From assembly GCF_014779715.1 (NCBI RefSeq), contig NZ_JACXYU010000008.1, forward strand, positions 62,001 through 126,000: a DNA stretch of 64,000 bases, read 5' to 3'. The translations under genes and the position numbers were made by a program. The DNA is from Streptomyces chumphonensis. GTDB lineage: Bacteria > Actinomycetota > Actinomycetes > Streptomycetales > Streptomycetaceae. Shown here piece after piece: positions 62,518-64,000 of this stretch (position 1 is its first letter; each line of letters opens with the position of its first letter). Under the pieces are notes generated by a model that worked only from the letters and a program-made list of their open reading frames with translations, was not told the origin of the DNA and ran no database searches.

Positions 62518-64000
62518 GTGACCCCCAACCCCGCATCCGAACCGGCCTCCGGCCGTGTGTCCCTGGCCAAGTCGCCCACCCGCAGGAAGCCGGCCGCAGG
62601 GCGGGGCGGGCCACCGCTGGACTGGGCCGCCACCCACGGCCCTGTCTCCGGTGCCGTGTCCGCCGCCACCGGCGCCGGCGCACTCGCCCTCCTCGGAGCC
62701 GCCACCGGCATGCCGGCGGGCTGGCCCCTCCTCGTCGGCGCCGCCGGAGCCCTCGGGCACGGCATCGCCCACAGCCTGATTCGCCGCATGACCGCCCGCA
62801 CGCTGGCCACCCGCGCCACCTCATGGCTGCTGGCGGGCGGCTGGACGAGCTGGGCCATCGCCACGGACCCCCTTTCCTGGACCGCCGTCGGCACCCTGGC
62901 CGCGCTCGGAGTCGGGATCGGGGCCGCCGCGACCAACGCCGCCGTCCACGAAGAGGTTGCCGAGGAAGAACGCCTCTCCGCCCAGGCCCGGGAGGCGGCA
63001 CGGGAGCTGTCGGCCGAGCGGCGGGCCGTCGCCGCCGAATGGAGCGACCGCATCGCCCGCGTCACCGGCTTCCAGGCCCGCGTCTTCGCCGTCGAGTCCT
63101 GGGCCAGCGGCGCCGGGTTCTCCCTGGCCGCCGAACTCCCTGGAGACGGCGCCACCTGGGACCGCATCCGCGCCAGGGCACGGGCTCTGGCGGCCGACGC
63201 GCGGTTGCCGCGCGGCTGCGTCGTCCACGTGGAGGAAGGCGACGTTCAAGGTCGCGTCGTCCTCGACGTCCCCACCCGCAACGTCATGGCCGACACTGTC
63301 TCCTACCCAAGCGACTACGGGCCGTTGTCGGTGCTCACGGGCATTCCCTGGGGGCTGCTGCCGCACTCCGAGCCCGTCACGCTGCACCTGCGGGAAGCCT
63401 GTGCGCTGATCCTGGGCCCGCCCGGGTCGGGCAAGTCCACCTTCCTCGATGCGGTCCTCGCGGGCTTCGCCCGCTGCACCGACGTCCTGACCTTCGTCAT
63501 CGACCTCAAGCAAGGCGCCGTAGGTATGCCCTGGGCCCGCCCCTACCTTGAAGCCGAAGGGCTCCTACCGCCCGTCTCCGGCTACCCCGCAGCGCCGCAG
63601 GGGGTGCGGCCGGGCGTCGACTGGATCGCGGGCACCACCACGGAAGCCATCGTCATGCTTCAGACGGTGCTGGCGATCAACAAGGCCCGTCAGGCCGCTT
63701 ACCAACAGCTCATGGCCCAGGCCAATACGACCCTGCTCCCCGTCAGCCCTCGCCTGCCGCAGATCATGGTCGTCGTCGACGAGGGTGCCGAAGCGCTCTC
63801 CGCCGGGCCCCGAGACAAGGAGCGCCGTCGGGTGGGTGAGCTGATCCGGGAGGGCATGCGCACCACTCGTGCTATGGGCATCCGCTTCGTCCTGACGGCC
63901 GTGGACGGCAACCTGTCGGCCATCGGTGACACCCAGGTCCGCAAGTTCTCGCCTGTCGGCGTCGCGCTCACCTCTGGCGAGTCCGCCGGAAACAACACCG
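62518..64000 (+). CDS. traB-like: FtsK/SpoIIIE-type TraB/TraSA-like DNA translocase (partial)
   Basis: Starts at GTG 62518 (GAAGGGAG upstream) and runs 494 codons to the window edge without a stop. N-terminal membrane segments (VSAATGAGALALLGAATG; WPLLVGAAGALGHGI), a coiled middle part, then an ATPase with Walker A GPPGSGKST (300-308), FVIDLKQGAVGMPW, and Walker B IMVVVDEGAE. This is the double-strand-DNA translocase that alone transfers AICEs and Streptomyces plasmids between cells. The C-terminal winged helix that reads the clt locus lies outside the window. Confidence 0.85.
   Translation, partial: MTPNPASEPASGRVSLAKSPTRRKPAAGRGGPPLDWAATHGPVSGAVSAATGAGALALLGAATGMPAGWPLLVGAAGALGHGIAHSLIRRMTARTLATRATSWLLAGGWTSWAIATDPLSWTAVGTLAALGVGIGAAATNAAVHEEVAEEERLSAQAREAARELSAERRAVAAEWSDRIARVTGFQARVFAVESWASGAGFSLAAELPGDGATWDRIRARARALAADARLPRGCVVHVEEGDVQGRVVLDVPTRNVMADTVSYPSDYGPLSVLTGIPWGLLPHSEPVTLHLREACALILGPPGSGKSTFLDAVLAGFARCTDVLTFVIDLKQGAVGMPWARPYLEAEGLLPPVSGYPAAPQGVRPGVDWIAGTTTEAIVMLQTVLAINKARQAAYQQLMAQANTTLLPVSPRLPQIMVVVDEGAEALSAGPRDKERRRVGELIREGMRTTRAMGIRFVLTAVDGNLSAIGDTQVRKFSPVGVALTSGESAGNNT

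Overview
The window looks like chromosomal DNA of a high-GC actinomycete, most likely Streptomyces or a close relative. Evidence: very high GC, GTG starts with GGAGG-type ribosome sites, an SSI-type subtilisin inhibitor, an ECF sigma factor, KSQ/methylmalonyl-type polyketide genes, and an actinomycete integrative conjugative element (AICE) of the pSAM2 type. All assignments were made by eye from motifs; nothing was searched against a database.

Layout. (1) 0.2-2.1 kb: ordinary genes, a DUF389 membrane protein and a convergent EamA transporter. (2) 2.3-7.9 kb: an eroded genomic island with a tyrosine-recombinase remnant, a partial copy of tRNA-Arg, a partial copy of tRNA-Ser(UGA), a restriction-endonuclease-like protein, an AT-rich patch with a U-tract terminator, structured non-coding DNA and frameshifted gene remnants. 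It ends at intact tRNA-Arg(ACG), followed by tRNA-Ser(GCU). (3) 8.5-15.9 kb: core-like genes (SSI inhibitor, PAS/receiver hybrid protein, acyl-CoA ligase, ECF sigma factor, small secreted protein). (4) 16.2-53.2 kb: a siderophore-type biosynthetic locus. (5) 53.3 kb to the right edge: an AICE integrated at a tRNA-Ser(UGA) 3' end. It carries a HEPN/ApeA-like candidate defence gene, a GntR regulator with paired operator-like sites, a chain of overlapping small genes, spread-type membrane proteins, and an FtsK/TraB-type translocase that runs off the window. The AICE replication, excision and integrase genes and the intact tRNA should lie to the right.

How the siderophore locus works together (inference from domains). 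An iron box (TTAGGTAAGCCTTGCCAAA) precedes one long rightward gene set. An MbtG-like flavin N-hydroxylase plus an IucB/MbtK-like acyltransferase (divergent, at the left edge) would make an N-acyl-N-hydroxy-lysine or -ornithine (hydroxamate) building block. A near match to proline cis-3-hydroxylase would supply hydroxyproline, and one adenylation domain has a near-proline specificity code. A two-module PKS (KSQ-AT(malonyl)-ACP / KS-AT(methylmalonyl)-ACP) would supply a short branched beta-keto acyl unit that the discrete SDR and acyl-CoA dehydrogenase could tailor. Three NRPS proteins (C-A-PCP-C-A-PCP; degenerate C-A-PCP-Cy-A-PCP; C-A-PCP-E) with an MbtH partner assemble the chain. The Cy domain predicts an oxazoline or thiazoline. 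There is no in-cis thioesterase; a discrete alpha/beta hydrolase ends the operon. A lipoprotein binding protein, an MFS protein and an IrtAB-like ABC pair would handle export and uptake. No salicylate or dihydroxybenzoate genes are present, so this is not a standard mycobactin/nocobactin cluster. I cannot match the whole set to a known product.

Flanking islands. The locus lies between two oppositely oriented tRNA-Ser(UGA) 3' fragments about 49 kb apart. The two islands share a non-coding element whose hairpin shows a compensatory base-pair change.
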